A stretch of 64,000 nt of DNA. Source: Epiperipatus broadwayi. Its lineage: Eukaryota > Onychophora > Udeonychophora > Euonychophora > Peripatidae. The position numbers were made by a program, and so were the translations under genes. The first letter of the stretch is position 1, and each line of letters begins with the position of its first letter. The DNA lies in contig JAQFVV010006727.1 in NCBI GenBank assembly GCA_028023455.1, forward strand, positions 86,501 to 150,500, written 5' to 3'. Shown in pieces: positions 37,880 through 50,140 of this stretch. A model generated the notes under the pieces. The model saw nothing but the letters and a program-made list of their open reading frames with translations. It searched no databases and was not told the DNA's origin.

Positions 37880-39960
37880 TTAGCACTGCTTTTGACCAGG
37901 CTGGTCATATTCATAGCACTAAGATAGGTATATAGAAAAGATATTATAGGTTAATTAGCATGCAAGTTTGTAAATTTAAATATATCATTTGCATGATAAT
38001 GCAACATAAGTCTGTTTTATTTATCGCATGGGTATTATTTATGATAAGCCATGTCTCTGTATTGTCTCTTTCGATCACTGCACTCAGAACAAACAACTTT
38101 GGTATAAAGTGGATCAAAATGATATCCCAAGTCGATTACAACTAATTTTAAAATTATTTGGAGAGCCTGGTCCAGAGGTAACTTGTTTTTGATATTATTC
38201 AATAGTTGATTGAGATTAGAAGCAGGAAGAGGGTTCTAAAGCTGATACTGAATTCATTTGAACAGATTGCCCACAACTTTTTTGATGCACCCATTATAAA
38301 AAAAAGGCTGATCCATGCACTAGTGTTGTTGTTGATCACAGGTCTCATGCTTAGTATGGAATAGAATTTTTTAAAGTTCTAGTTAAAGAATTATGATCAC
38401 ACCTTGACTTAATTAGATTTTTTACATAGTTTTCATTGCTATCTCTCCTGTCTGCCTCAAACTTGCATACAGAAACACTTAAAGCTAGCTAATTTGTGTA
38501 AGATAGGAGTGTGCAAATTAAGATGAATAGCACCATGAATGTTGATTGGTTTGATGATCATTTTGTAGTTTATTTGCACATTGGAATGTTGAATATATGT
38601 GTCAATAATTTTATTCTATTTGGCTTATCTTTGTTCTCTATTGTCCAGGCTAGAGAGGATAACGGACTCAGCTCATCTTGTATATCAATGAGTTTTCTCT
38701 TCAGCATAAATCAGCACATTGTTGACATAGCATATGCATACAGATGAGGTAGCTGTGGAAAATATTTTGGGATAATTGCCATTTCAAATTTGTTCATAAT
38801 ATGCTACAAACCATACCACTTAGTGGTAGCCCTATCAGTCAACCATATTCTGTCATGTAAAATCTTCCATTGACCATGGCTATGATCATCAACAATAAAG
38901 TTGGTTTGTTATTGAAGCCTGATTTGACTAATGTGTCATGAATTATGCCAATCGATTGCGGGTGTGACACAGCCATAAACTTTCACTACATTTAATGAAG
39001 CAAGCCTATGATGAGGATTATACATTTGTAAATTTAAGAGCTACACGCAGTCAAATTAAGACTTGGTAGCAAATATTTTAAAACCTTTATGATCAATCAT
39101 CTATTCGGCTATTAATTTGACTGTTTTATAAAAGTAAGCACACACCCCCCAAATCTATTAAACATCTAAAGGGGTGAATTTGCTTTGTGTATTTTCACAT
39201 TTATCAAAGCTCTTGAGGGAAGCCAGCTGTTGGATAAATCATTCTACACTCAAATTTCTTAATTGCTTTGTTTTGGTATTGTCTTAATAATGACAATATT
39301 TTTTTCTCTTTTTAAATTATATGTTTCCCAACATTTAAATTTTAACTTTGTAATTTGTTTGTTAACTTTTGTTTCATAATCTTTACTTGACAACAAAAAT
39401 TCCCTTATCCTCCTTTAAGCATTTGATATTATTCGGTTGTAAGAATGTTTTTGATGCTTTTATGTTGTTAGACCAATTGTGTTTGTCTTTGTTCAGTTTA
39501 GCTGAGTGGCGGTGTAACACCTCCGTAATTCTGCCTATCACATTCTCCTGCTGTTTTCGTAGTTGGCTTCGATATTGTCTCTACGCATGGATTTCTTCCA
39601 GCAATGAACTTTGGGCCGCAATCAAAAACATGTTTAATATTTTCTAGGAAAGGGACTTTAGTCAGATTAATGAATTTATCATCCTCTACTTTGGATAATT
39701 CTATTCCCTGTTTGTTAGCTAAAAATTTCAGTTTTTTTATCGTATTTATAATTTAATGTTTTGGCTAAGTTCGAGCATTTATTTTTTATATTTTCATGAA
39801 TTCTGTAGTGTTTTCGTGTATTCTTTAGTCAATGAACCTCATTTTTAACTGCCTTTTTGCATCCAGTCATAATTATTCAGAGCAGCTCTTTCTTTAAACA
39901 CGAACTATTTTGTCTTTCAGAACTATAGATTTATCTATTCAAATCTGACCAACAATTGAG
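37880..39960 (-). pseudogene. Penelope-like element, minus-strand copy, decayed
   Basis: Minus-strand blocks in order: an N-terminal part KFLANKQGIELSKVEDDKF then INLTKVPF (about 39730-39660) and VFDCGPKFIAGRN (about 39625-39585), which fits the usual block before the RT; then RT remnants with YVNNVLIYAEE (about 38730-38695) in place of YVDD; then PIN.H..IHLNLHTPILHKLASFK, the HKLAAFR-type block (about 38500). Stops are frequent. No GIY-YIG end was recognised. It faces the plus-strand copy head to head. The plus-strand frames at 37960, 38511, 39369 and 39982 are shadows. Confidence 0.75.
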
Positions 39961-40086
39961 AAAAATTTGATAATTTAGGCATTGCTCCAAAAATCTAACT
40001 TATTCTTTCTTAATGGTCATGGCTTTCAATGTTTTCAATGCCCCCTTATAGATACTATAATCATTCATTATATTAACTTAATCTAT

Positions 40087-40179
40087 CTTTTATTTCTTTC
40101 CTTATTCATTTGTAATTCAAAAGATAATCCACTATGCCAGAAAAATTATAAAATTACAACTTCTTTATAGATTTGCAGC
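40087..40179 (+). repeat. copy 2 of the 95-bp direct repeat
   Basis: About 80 percent alike by eye to 37782-37879. It joins the plus-strand Penelope-like copy exactly at gcagc|ccaaagttcattg, a sharp junction at the element's truncated 5' edge. Confidence 0.65.
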
Positions 40180-41700
40180 CCAAAGTTCATTGCTGGAAAT
40201 TTTGAAAAATCCATGCTCAGAGACCATTGCTGATATCAAAGCCAAATAGCACAGATGTTATGCCTTCACCAAACTAAAATGAACAAAGACAAATGCAATT
40301 GATCTAACAACATAAAAGTATCAAAAACATTCTTACAATCAGATAATATCAAATGCTTAAAAAAGAATAAGGGAAAAAGATTCATTCTACTGTCAAGCAC
40401 AGATTATGAAACAAAAGTTAACAAACACATTACAAAGTTAAAATTTAAATGCAAGAAAGCACATAATTTTAAAAAAAGAAAAAGACAAATTTATTGTGTC
40501 AATATTAAGACAACACCAAAGCAAAGCAATTACTAAATTTGAGAATAGAAGGATTTAGCCAACAACTGCTATTCCCCCCCACACACACACGACTCTTCAC
40601 TAACATGAAATAGCATAAAGCAAATCACCATCTTGGACTTTTAATACATTTTCAGGGTGATTACTTTTATAAAATCGCTAAATTAATAGCAGAGTAGATG
40701 ATTGATCATGTAGGTTTCAGCAGATTTGCTATCAAATCTTCATTTAATTGTGAGCAGCTCTTAAATATACAAATGTATAACCCCTGCTAGAGGCTCTCTT
40801 ATTAGATGTAGAGGAGCTTTAAGGCTGTGTCATGCCTGCAATTCATTAGTATTATTATGACACATTAGTCGAATCAGGCTTTGATAATAACAAAAGCAAC
40901 TTTATTGTTGACACTCAAATGGATGGATGGATGGGAACATCACGGTCCTGTTCAAAGGAAGATTTTACATAATGAAATATAGCTGGTCCATGAGGCTACC
41001 ACTAAGTGGTATGGTTTGTAGCATAGTATTTATTCGTCATCCCAAGACATTTTTCCATAGCTACGTCATCTCTATACCTATGCTATGTTGATGATGTGCT
41101 GATTTATGCTTAATAGAAAACTATTATTGATATATGATATGCCCAGAGCAGTTATCCTCTTTAACCTGGACCACAAAGCATAAAAGACATGTCAAATGAA
41201 ATAAAATTCTTAGACATGTGTATCCAATACTCCAATGCACAAATGAACTACAAAATGATTATTAAACCCATCAACATTCGTGATATTATTCACCTTCATC
41301 ACACACTCCCATCTCACACACATTAGCTGGCTGCAGTTTTGAGACAGAAAGGAGAAACAACATCAAAAATTTATGTAAAAGATCAAGTCAAGTCAAGATA
41401 TGATCATAATTCTTTAACTAGAGGTCTTAAAAAAATTCTATTTCACATTAAACACCAAGCCTGTGAACAACAACAACAATAATGCATGGATCAGTCTTCC
41501 TTTTTTACCATGTGCATCAAAAAGTTGAAGACAATCTGCTTGAATGAATTCAATATCAGCTTCAGAACCTCCTCCCCTAATCCCAATAAACTATTGAATA
41601 ACACCAAAGATAAGTTTACCTCTGGACTAGGCTCTCCAAATAATCTATAAAATTAATTGCAATCCACCAACTTGCAAAGTAATGTCAGTATCATATCAAC
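40178..41700 (+). pseudogene. Penelope-like element, plus-strand copy, decayed
   Basis: Begins at the GPKFIAG-equivalent position, so it is 5'-truncated. It keeps the catalytic block LCYVDDVLIYA (about 41070-41100), the following EIKFLDMCIQYSNAQMNYK (about 41200-41260) and a degraded HKLAAFR-type block (about 41300-41340). A C-terminal linker region FNISFRTSSPNPNKLLNNTK lies at about 41550-41610. Numerous stops and shifts make it non-functional. It is similar enough to the minus-strand copy for the two to form a long imperfect inverted repeat. The GIY-YIG domain was not recognised. Confidence 0.8.
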
Positions 41701-42713
41701 AGCACTTCTACATTAGTGCAGCAAAAATATATTGTAAGGGTGACTTACAACCAACAACCCACCTGCACTAATCTACATCTACTAAGCCTAATCAAGTAAT
41801 TATCAAATAACAGTTATCCTTTGTCAATCACATATATATACATGTAAAACATCATGATAAGAAAATTATTTTTATCTTTTAAAAAATAAAAATAAATGTT
41901 TAGATTAGACATTAAAAAAATAAATACTCTCATATATACATAATATGACTAATCGCAAGTGTCCTTAAATAACCAACATCATGACATGAGCATAGATAAA
42001 ACATAAACAACGATGACCTAATGTCAAGCATATTGCTAAGTGACCGGGCTTGAAAATGAAAAGATAATATCAATAAATAATTATGTTAATAATATTATGT
42101 CAACGTACATTACACAACAATAAACAAATACCGCAAGCACAGAAAATGAAAGTTATCACACGGTCCTGCCATGATTAAAACAAAACAAAGGTTATATATA
42201 CCATTCTCATTTTGATAATTGCAAAGATTGCACAAAAAAGTCAGCATCTCAATAGCCATATTTTTAGCACTAAACAAGATGGATGTATATGTTCGATTCT
42301 AGAATCAAATTTCAATCACATAAGATTAAAAGGAATTTGTTTCATCCACCAATATAAATCAAAATATAAATATGCCTAAGTTATAAAAGCAAACAGTGAT
42401 TTAAACTAATTGTAAAGAATTCCAAGTTTGAATAAAATTATCGCATGAAAAAAAATAAACAGCATAAAACAATAATCAAGAATAGTTATTTTTTGTTGTT
42501 ACACCACATCCACATGCAAAGAAACAACCCCATAAAAAGTACATATATTAACGAAGGTATTGCAATGTGGTTTAGTTAAAGGAACTATGCCATAGGAGGC
42601 TGGAAGCCAGCTCTTCATGCCCATAGAAGCATTATGATATATGGTATGCCTATTTTATTAAATACTGATCAAGAACAATGATCTTCAATGGATATGCTGT
42701 GCTTTCTGCCAAG
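41701..42713. other. AT-rich spacer, no gene recognised
   Basis: No family signature. The last 130 bases (from about 42570) become GC-richer just before the exon-like stretch. Confidence 0.5.
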
Positions 42714-42986
42714 GAAACAATGAAACAACAATCCCGCAGTGAGTGCATGTCTACTAAACGTACGGACAGTACTCTGCCCAAAGAGATCTATCACCAGGAG
42801 TACGAGACTGTGAATATAACGGACAGTGCTTGCCAGACTCACAAATTTATTTTATTAATCCAATTGATTTGTATTCCCTTTCTAATTTATTTATCATCTT
42901 TTTTTTTTTCCATTTTCGTATTTGGAAGCTTATGCTTCAGAAAATACAAGTTTATTTTAAGAGTAAAGGGGGAAAAATTAGATTAA
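42714..42986 (+). CDS. possible exon or gene fragment, function unknown
   Basis: A 102-codon frame (from 42678) contains an unusually balanced stretch, ETMKQQSRSECMSTKRTDST then LPKEIYHQEYETVNITDSACQT (about 42714-42840), unlike the Lys/Ile/Phe-rich chance frames around it. It is preceded by a fair 3' splice site (tgctttctgccaag, ending 42713). GC and CpG content is higher here, with acgtacggac and ataacggac. After 42845 the frame becomes hydrophobic and AT-rich (HKFILLIQLICIPFLIYLSS), which may be read-through into non-coding DNA or a membrane segment. No clear 5' splice site ends the good part. I do not recognise the protein. It may be a terminal exon, a processed fragment or a fragment of an unknown element. 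Confidence 0.25.
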   Translation, partial: ETMKQQSRSECMSTKRTDSTLPKEIYHQEYETVNITDSACQTHKFILLIQLICIPFLIYLSSFFFSIFVFGSLCFRKYKFILRVKGEKLD

Positions 42987-43976
42987 GTAAATGTTTTATG
43001 GTATTAAATAAAATTTAGGTCTACATACCCTTCCAGTAGTTTAACATCACCTGCCTGAATATGCAATAAGGTAAGATTTTGATAATGTTCCACATTAAGA
43101 ACATACTATAATGACAGAACAGAGTTTTTGTTATTCGTTGAATGTTTTCCTAATATTTGTTATATATTTGTTTTTCTGAGTGTCTAACTAACTTTCTTGA
43201 GTGGATGATCTTTCCTATCAATATTAAGAAATTACACATATGTATAGGAAGGTCCTCTCCTCCAAAAGGATGATCATAGTCATTGTGAATTATACTAAAT
43301 GTTACTTTATGATGCGACTATAAATAAATTAATTAATAAGATCTTTTCAAATATTTTTTTTATATTATTTTAAACTTTGTACCACTAAATAAAATAAAAG
43401 AACCAATATCACTGGAAGCATAAATTAAAGGCTTCCACTCAATCAGGAAAAATAATTAAAAAAAAAAAACTTTTCTGAATACAAGCAAACATATCTATGT
43501 TTATACTAATAGCTCTGCGTGGAGTTTTGCAGGTACTTGAAATCATAGCATGAACTGTTGAAGATGAAAGAAAGTAATTTGTATGAACTTTAATTACTTG
43601 CTCGTATGCTTTTGTTTTACTAATATGTTTTAGACAACAAAATGGGATGGATTGCCTAATCTTATTATTTCTGGTTTATTAAATGCATCAATAATCCAGA
43701 TGTAGCATAAGAAAAAATATATATAACACAATTATCAAAATCATTATAACCCTTCACCATTATTGTAATAAGATTCCAAAATCAATACAGATATAAAAAC
43801 ATCAGTAAATATGGAGGCTGACTGCCAATTACATGATTGCTTTTATTGTTTCCATAAGAGAAGAAAAAAGTTATTGAAAAAAATAATATTCATAGGAAGT
43901 GTATAATTTAACATTCCACTGTTGATTTATTTGAAAATAAATAAAGATATGATAGAATAAATTTTGATACGTACAT
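42987..43976. other. AT-rich spacer, no gene recognised
   Basis: No supported feature. Confidence 0.55.
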
Positions 43977-44669
43977 ATTACTCTGTCTCCCAAACTTGGT
44001 AGCCATTTTTTTTACTTATACAGTTTCAGAGGTACAATAAATATTTAAAACAAAATGGCTAACAAGAACCAGTCATTTTTAATATTTAGCCTTTTTTTAT
44101 TTTTATTATTTTAAAAAATAAAAATTTCTGCAAAAATTAATTATAATATTTCCACTTTATTTATAATTATTTTTTGTATTAAAGTGAACTTATTAATATA
44201 AAAATAAAAATATATAAGAAACATTAAATGTCTTATAGTACCCGTTAACACAGACTTCAATTTACTAATATAAAAGTATATAAGAAACAAAGTGTCATGT
44301 CATATCCATTAATGCAGATTTTTTGTGAGAGCATAATCCTGTACCTTTGGAAGTATTCCAGTGTGCTGTTTTGTCAACGCAAGATCCAAAACTTTCATCA
44401 TTTTTCCAAAATAGTAGTGAGCCAAAATAAAAATGTTGAACGTAATAAAACTATAACAATATTCGGAGCATGTTGGCATTTACATTATAATACAAAATTA
44501 TAATATACATATGTAAAAAATTGAAATAAACTTGCTGAATGGAATTTATAATTGATTTATTAATTTTTTTAAACTTAACTAACACATATTCAGAAAATAA
44601 AATTGAAAAAGAAAACAGACAAATACTTGTATGCCCCTAAAACTGTATAGCTTGGGAGACAGGATAATA
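43977..44669. mobile_element. Tc1/mariner-like miniature element (relic)
   Basis: Inverted ends: TA then cagtttcagaggtacaataa (from 44019) mirrors aaatacttgtatgcccctaa then aactg and TA (ending 44647), which resembles Tc1/mariner ends (cagt..., then an aagtattt-like motif). Outside these lies a second inverted pair, attactctgtctcccaa (43977) and ttgggagacaggataat (about 44652-44668). The interior has only a 68-codon frame (44297-44503) with no transposase signature. About 690 bp, decayed. Confidence 0.55.
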
Positions 44670-44699
44670 CATAAGTATCTCAATTTTCATTTACTTTTT

Positions 44700-44935
44700 T
44701 TTGAGTGAATACTGATAAATAAACACACACAGTAAATGTGTGGATAAATGTGCTCTCTCAATTCATAATAAATAACTAGTCATTTTCTTTCATTTTGATT
44801 ATATATTATAATCTTAATTTGTATATGCATACTATACACATAAAAAAATGTGATATTCATCTGTCTTAAAATATATGCATTTATAATACAGTAAATAATA
44901 TATATATATATATTGTAATCAAAACTTATCAACAC
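44700..44935. repeat. repeat shared with 60930-61130
   Basis: Shares cacacagtaaat, ataataaata, ataatcttaatttgtata and tgcatactatacacata with 60945-61060 in the same orientation, with many differences. It ends in a TA microsatellite. Family unknown. Confidence 0.4.
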
Positions 44936-45710
44936 AACACATTATTCACAATACAGTCCGTACACAAAGAGTACCTGGATCAAAATATAAAAGATAATGT
45001 AGCTCCACTGTGTTAAAAAAAAAGGAACCAAAAAAGGAGAAAATATTTTTTTTAGTCATTTCATCCTTAATTAAACTAATATTTTTGCTATAAATAAAAG
45101 TTTTACTTCTTTATTATTAATTTGCAATTTTTTTACTCATCATTACTTTTATGATTTTTAGCATTATATTTAATATGAAAAATATGCCACTAATTTCATT
45201 CTTTTGGTCATATAAAAAAAAAGTGGATTTGGGCTATCTTTTATATATATATAATTCAAAAAATACTTGTTCCTTTCAGTAATATCAATTTGAACATCAA
45301 AATATTGTTAAGATTATTCTGATTTATGAAAGTTTACTTTATAATTACTAACCTTTTTTTTCAACTACATTAGTTCAATAATACTCATAAAACTAAATGC
45401 AAAAAAATATGAATAGTCATAGACACATTATATAGTATACATAATTTTAAAATTATAAATAATTTTCAAATAATATTATGTATACCAGATGTACTTGGTT
45501 TATAAAAAAAAATTTTTTAATTGGTTGCTTTAACAAATTATTTTAAGATTTAATGTAAATTAAACTAAATATGTTAATATTATATAAAATATTTGGAACA
45601 ACTCAGCCTGTTTGGTACATTTCAGAAATGTATCTGGCAAGAAATTAATAAAGCTAAATTAAAAATTGAAATTTTTAAATATACCTGTTATATATATATT
45701 TAAGTGTCAT
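44936..45710. other. AT-rich spacer, no gene recognised
   Basis: Nothing supported. Confidence 0.6.
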
Positions 45711-45795
45711 AGCATCGGCCGGGACGTGAACCCGCTACCCGGGCAACTGCCTGCAAGTGCAAGGCAGTCGCGCTGACCTCTCGACCACCAATGCA
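45711..45795 (-). repeat. tRNA-like SINE head with duplicated anticodon arm
   Basis: Minus strand: acceptor-like GCATTGG pairs with CCGATGC (one wobble). An A-box-like region (ggtcgagaggtcagcgcg) is followed by an anticodon-arm region with CTGCC and GGCAG around ttgcacttgca, which looks like a small internal duplication. The T arm gcgggttcacgtcccg has a good B box. The tail gatgctatgacac is shared with 33563-33575. It is the GC-richest patch of its neighbourhood. The enlarged anticodon loop argues against a functional tRNA. Confidence 0.65.
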
Positions 45796-48129
45796 AGACT
45801 AAATATACCTGTTATATTTGATATGTAAATTTGACAGTATTACAGGCAACTGCTTCATAAAGAAATTGTTTATTAATGGTGAAATTACTGTGCATAAAAT
45901 ATGCTCTGTAATAAAAATTATAGATTATTAAATATAAAAGAGTGGAATGACTTCCTTTGCATAAAAAGCTCAATATAAATCACAGTTTAATTAGATATAG
46001 TTATTTATTTACAAAAACAAAATTTAGTTGTTTGTTGTTGTTTTTTTCACTTGTAAATTTGACAGCATTAGGGACAACATAATAAGTTGGTTTATTTTTA
46101 ATTATTAATTATTAGTTGTAAGTTTCTTTTAATTAGTTGTGAATTTGACAGGTTCAGACAAACATACATATATTCACATGGATTTTATATAGAGAGATAT
46201 TACATTTAACTCATACATATCTAAATCACCTTACAACATATACTTGTGTTTTGTAGAAAAAATTATTTTGCCATTAATATTTTTGTTATATGCAGTATTT
46301 ATGTCTTTCTTTTAGATATTTAATTATTTAAATGTTTAATTTATATATAATTTTATTATATTTAACTTTTACATATGATTATCTACTTATTGGTGTGAAT
46401 ATCTTAATGCTTACATTAAATAGATATCATTTATCTGTTTATATAAATGCTCAATAGAGTTTTGATATAATTTTAAACATTAAAATGCTAGAAAAATTAT
46501 ATAAAAAGGTTGGCAAGCAATAACAAACTATCAGTGACATCAAGCGTTACCACCTGCTTCCAATACATAAGCAAAAAAATTCAATTTGCTTTCAAACAAA
46601 AAAACTCTGAAAACATTATAGTTGACATAAAATATATAATAATTTACATTACATAAAAATCATTATTTATCCAACTATATATAATAATGTAATTTGTAAA
46701 ACCAAATAAATATATATATATAACTATGAAGCTTTTTTTTTCCAACCAAAGAATGTGAACTTATTTGCATATTTTAAATGTATTTAGCTTTTTGAAAAAG
46801 AAACTGAAATATCTATTTAATTCATGACAAAGATTAGTATAAAATTATAATACGGAGTAATTAATTAAAGATTAATGGATAAAAAGCATTATGGTAGCAT
46901 ATTAAAAAATCTTAAGCAGTATTTCAGAATACACACTCTACATATGCTTCAAAATATTTCTTATAAATATTGAATAACTACAATTTTAAAACTTCATTTT
47001 TTGTTAGTAATTAATACTTGTATACATATACAAAGGCTGAAAGTTATTATATGAAAACATTACATTCAAAATCAAGGCCGAAATTTATTTTCAGATAGTT
47101 AAAAAACTCCAAATCAATTTCAAAACATTTTTCTAATCATGATTCCATAATCATCTCAAATAATTTTCCAAACCTGGTCAGAAATAGGAGTTTGATTTAA
47201 CATTACTAAGTTATAGAGTAAGTGATGAGGTCAAAATGAAATATTTTATTTACAAAAGTATATAAATTCAAATCCTATATCTTATATAAAAATATCTAGG
47301 AGCAAATAGCTAATTTCAGGTTGATGTCAAAAAATGGCTATAAAATTATTTTTATTGCTATCCAGAAATGAATTTAAAAAATGTAGAAATATAAAATATT
47401 TATTTCAAAATAAACATATAACTTATCTTTAAAAAAAGATGCAGCAAATAAAACATGCTACCTGACTACACACTAAAGGCATAACATATACAAAATATAA
47501 GCAATATATGATGGGTCTTATAAAACCTCTGATCTAAGTGAAGATCAAATAGATAAGTAAAAAAAAAAAGGATGCAAGCACTATATACAGTGCTATTTGG
47601 TGACCTATTTCCTTCCCAAGCTAAAAATAAAATAATAAATTGCAGAAGTGTGCATCTTTTCCTTCAATAACTGGAGTAATTGATTCACCAAAACATATAT
47701 CTAATCAGTGCAAAAAGTGATTAAATTATTTCATATATTAAATTTAATTTATCACCAAAAAATCATTTCTCCAGAATGATCTAATCATCTAACATACTTT
47801 TCAGACAGCTCTAATGAACTTTTACTATTGTTGAATTCTTCCATATTGCTGGTTTTATTATTTCACTATCCACCTGTCCAAACATATACATTTCCCAAAT
47901 AATAAAATAACTAAAATAAAAATGTTCAAACAGGTCTTCTTCTTCAAGGAAGAATTCAATTGTAAAACTTTTTTTTGTTGTTGTTGTTTATGGAATTCTC
48001 AAAAATTTTAATCAGTAACACAATTCATACGCATCAATAGTTTTACAATTTTTTTTTTTAATTTACAATTTTAACATAGAAAAAAATCACAAAAAAAAAA
48101 AAACTGTAACTTGATCAAATCTGATCTTT
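45796..48129. other. AT-rich spacer, no gene recognised
   Basis: No supported gene. Small A/T-rich repeats with ttgtgaatttgacag occur around 45825, 46055 and 46138 (atttgacag(t/c)att-type motifs spaced 80-230 bp), possibly an old duplication. Confidence 0.5.
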
Positions 48130-48620
48130 CTTTTGAAATAGATAATTCTTACATCTAAAAAATCTTTCCAAGTTTTTCTTTACAATACTACATATAAATG
48201 AAACTTTCGAGTGCTGGATCCTTTGATGCTGAATGATCCAAAAAGACAAAAAACATCAACCACTTCTACATTTTTATTATCAATTTTGAAATCTGGTACA
48301 TCCTTAATCATTATTCTCCAAATTTAGCTATGATCTCATAATTTTATTGATTTCTAACTTTCCCATAATTTTACCGATTTCTAACTTTCCTAATTAGTTT
48401 TAAGTCTATATTTCTAGCTATAAGTTTGGTATTATCAGAATATTTAAGGTTGCTGATATTTTTGCCCATCATTTCTGAATTCACAATGACTTTGTGCAAA
48501 ATGGTTTAATGGCTAGGATGACAATATGGAATCTTGTCTAATTCCTTTTTTCAAATATGAAACCAGTCTATTTCAACAAAATGTGGATTAAATGTGGCTT
48601 TTAGTCCTATGAAAAGATTT
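48130..48620 (-). pseudogene. RTE-type LINE fragment (RT motif region)
   Basis: The minus strand reads IRQDSILSS (about 48545-48515, the counterpart of the usual RQGC(I/V)LSP), then NSEMMGKNISNLKYSDNTKL and IARN (about 48487-48425). YSDN replaces the catalytic YADD, and a region equivalent to the DGE..E.V..F.(F/Y)LGS stretch reads FKIDNKNVEVVDVFCLFGS (about 48280-48225). The continuing 3' part down to 48130 is weak. The 5' endonuclease is missing. Inactive: catalytic residues changed, stops present. Confidence 0.8.
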
Positions 48621-49780
48621 TTCATAAGATCAATCAAATGATTAATAATACCAAAAAATATTTACTGTAATAAATACAAAGTAAAATAAATGTAATCAAA
48701 GTAAGATGTACAAACAAACAAATGTAAACAGATAAATTAAAATTCTCAAATTGGATTGAAAATGTTTGAAAAATAAAAATATTTATAGCACTAAACGAAA
48801 GTACAAATAAATTAAAATTTCATAAGATAGAAAACTTTTCTGCAATCTTATACATTTTAAAATATTAAGATAGCTGAGAAATAATTTGATGAAAAAAAGT
48901 TTTTTTTTTTTACGGTTACAAATGTTTACATTCAAATTTATCTGTATTTTATTTGATTATTCCATCATTTTAGATTTAACCCTCAATATGAGAATTATTT
49001 ATAATAAAAAAAACATAAGATCAATATATTTTTAGTCATTGTATTCAGCAAGATTTTGAATGATCCAAAATAATTAATTTATATAAAAAAAAGGATCATA
49101 AAATCTTATATGAAAAAATAAATCAACATTGCATACATTAGAAGAAAAAAAATAAGTCTTGAATAAAAAAAAAAACTTATTATGAGACATTTTGGCCTAA
49201 AGTGATTTATAAAAGAACATTAATGCAAACTTGATAACTTATTCAAATTATTTAAAATATGATTGTAAACTATTAAAAATATTGTGATTGCTGTTTCAAC
49301 ATCCTTTTTTTTTTTTAAGAATAAAATGATAAAATGCAGAATATTAATTTTACAATCCTTTATCAATGTAAGCTAAGGTAATTAAGGTGACACAAAATTT
49401 AGACTACCAGTTGAACAGGATTGCTGACAAGAAACACAGCCTCACAAATTGACATTAAAATAAAGAGCTAATAATTTTTCTAAACCTTCAGAATAGAAAA
49501 TCTGTAAAACTTTGATATTATCATTTGGCAGATAATTGATGTTTTTACTTTCAAGTTAACATCAAAGAGAAATAAAATCCTATTTCTCTAATAAATCCTA
49601 TAAATGTCATTCTTATAGTGAATTGTTTAGTAGGAAATGGTTGCCAATTATATATTACAATAAACAGTTCAAAATTTATTATTCTATCCACAGACATTAT
49701 ATTAACTATATATATATACACACACAAATATAATATTTGAAATACAAGCATAATTCATATATTTGGAGTTTAAGTATAAT
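48621..49780. other. AT-rich spacer, no gene recognised
   Basis: Homopolymer-rich A/T DNA. The minus frame 49551-49751 is a chance frame. Confidence 0.6.
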
Positions 49781-50012
49781 TGTAGAGGATTTGAACACAG
49801 ACTTTCAAGCTCCCTTCAGTTATCCACTCTATCTCATACAACTGATAGACATGACCACATACATGTAAAAAAAATAAATGATCTCCAATATATGCATTTA
49901 GTGCTGAACCAGCATTCATCAGTTGGTTCAGATCATTACCCACACATATATATAATCAATGCTCAGTATATATTAAAATAGCAAATAGGCTTCAATCTAC
50001 TCCATCCTCCAA
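49781..50012 (-). mobile_element. hammerhead-repeat copy, left half of an inverted pair
   Basis: On the minus strand: stem I ATGATCT/AGATCAT and CCAA/TTGG intact, core CTGATGA (plus-strand 49916-49922), stem II ATGCTG/CAGCAC with a mismatch at the core-proximal pair, and GAA changed to TAA. The tail with a weak B box (gtgttcaaatcc) lies at 49790-49801. The frame 49763-49981 is incidental. Confidence 0.75.
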
Positions 50013-50140
50013 CTGATGAATGCTAATTCAACACAAAATACGTATATTGGAGATCATTTATCTTTTTCACATGCGTGTGGTTATGTGTAAAAGATAGAAT
50101 TGATAACTGAAGGGAACTTGAAAATCTGTGTTCAAAAACA
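50013..50140 (+). mobile_element. hammerhead-repeat copy, right half of an inverted pair
   Basis: Starts exactly at the ribozyme core (CTGATGA at 50013-50019), directly abutting the minus-strand copy. Stem II is damaged (atgctaattcaacac), GAA is changed to AAA, stem III ATA-CG-TAT is intact and TTGGAGATCAT follows. It then runs through the family 3' part to gtgttcaaaaaca. The abrupt switch of orientation inside the ribozyme is noteworthy. Confidence 0.75.

Noticed and set aside
39369-39647. 92-codon plus-strand frame with Cys and Trp
   Set aside because: Antisense shadow of the minus-strand Penelope-like coding region, whose translation shows the family blocks.
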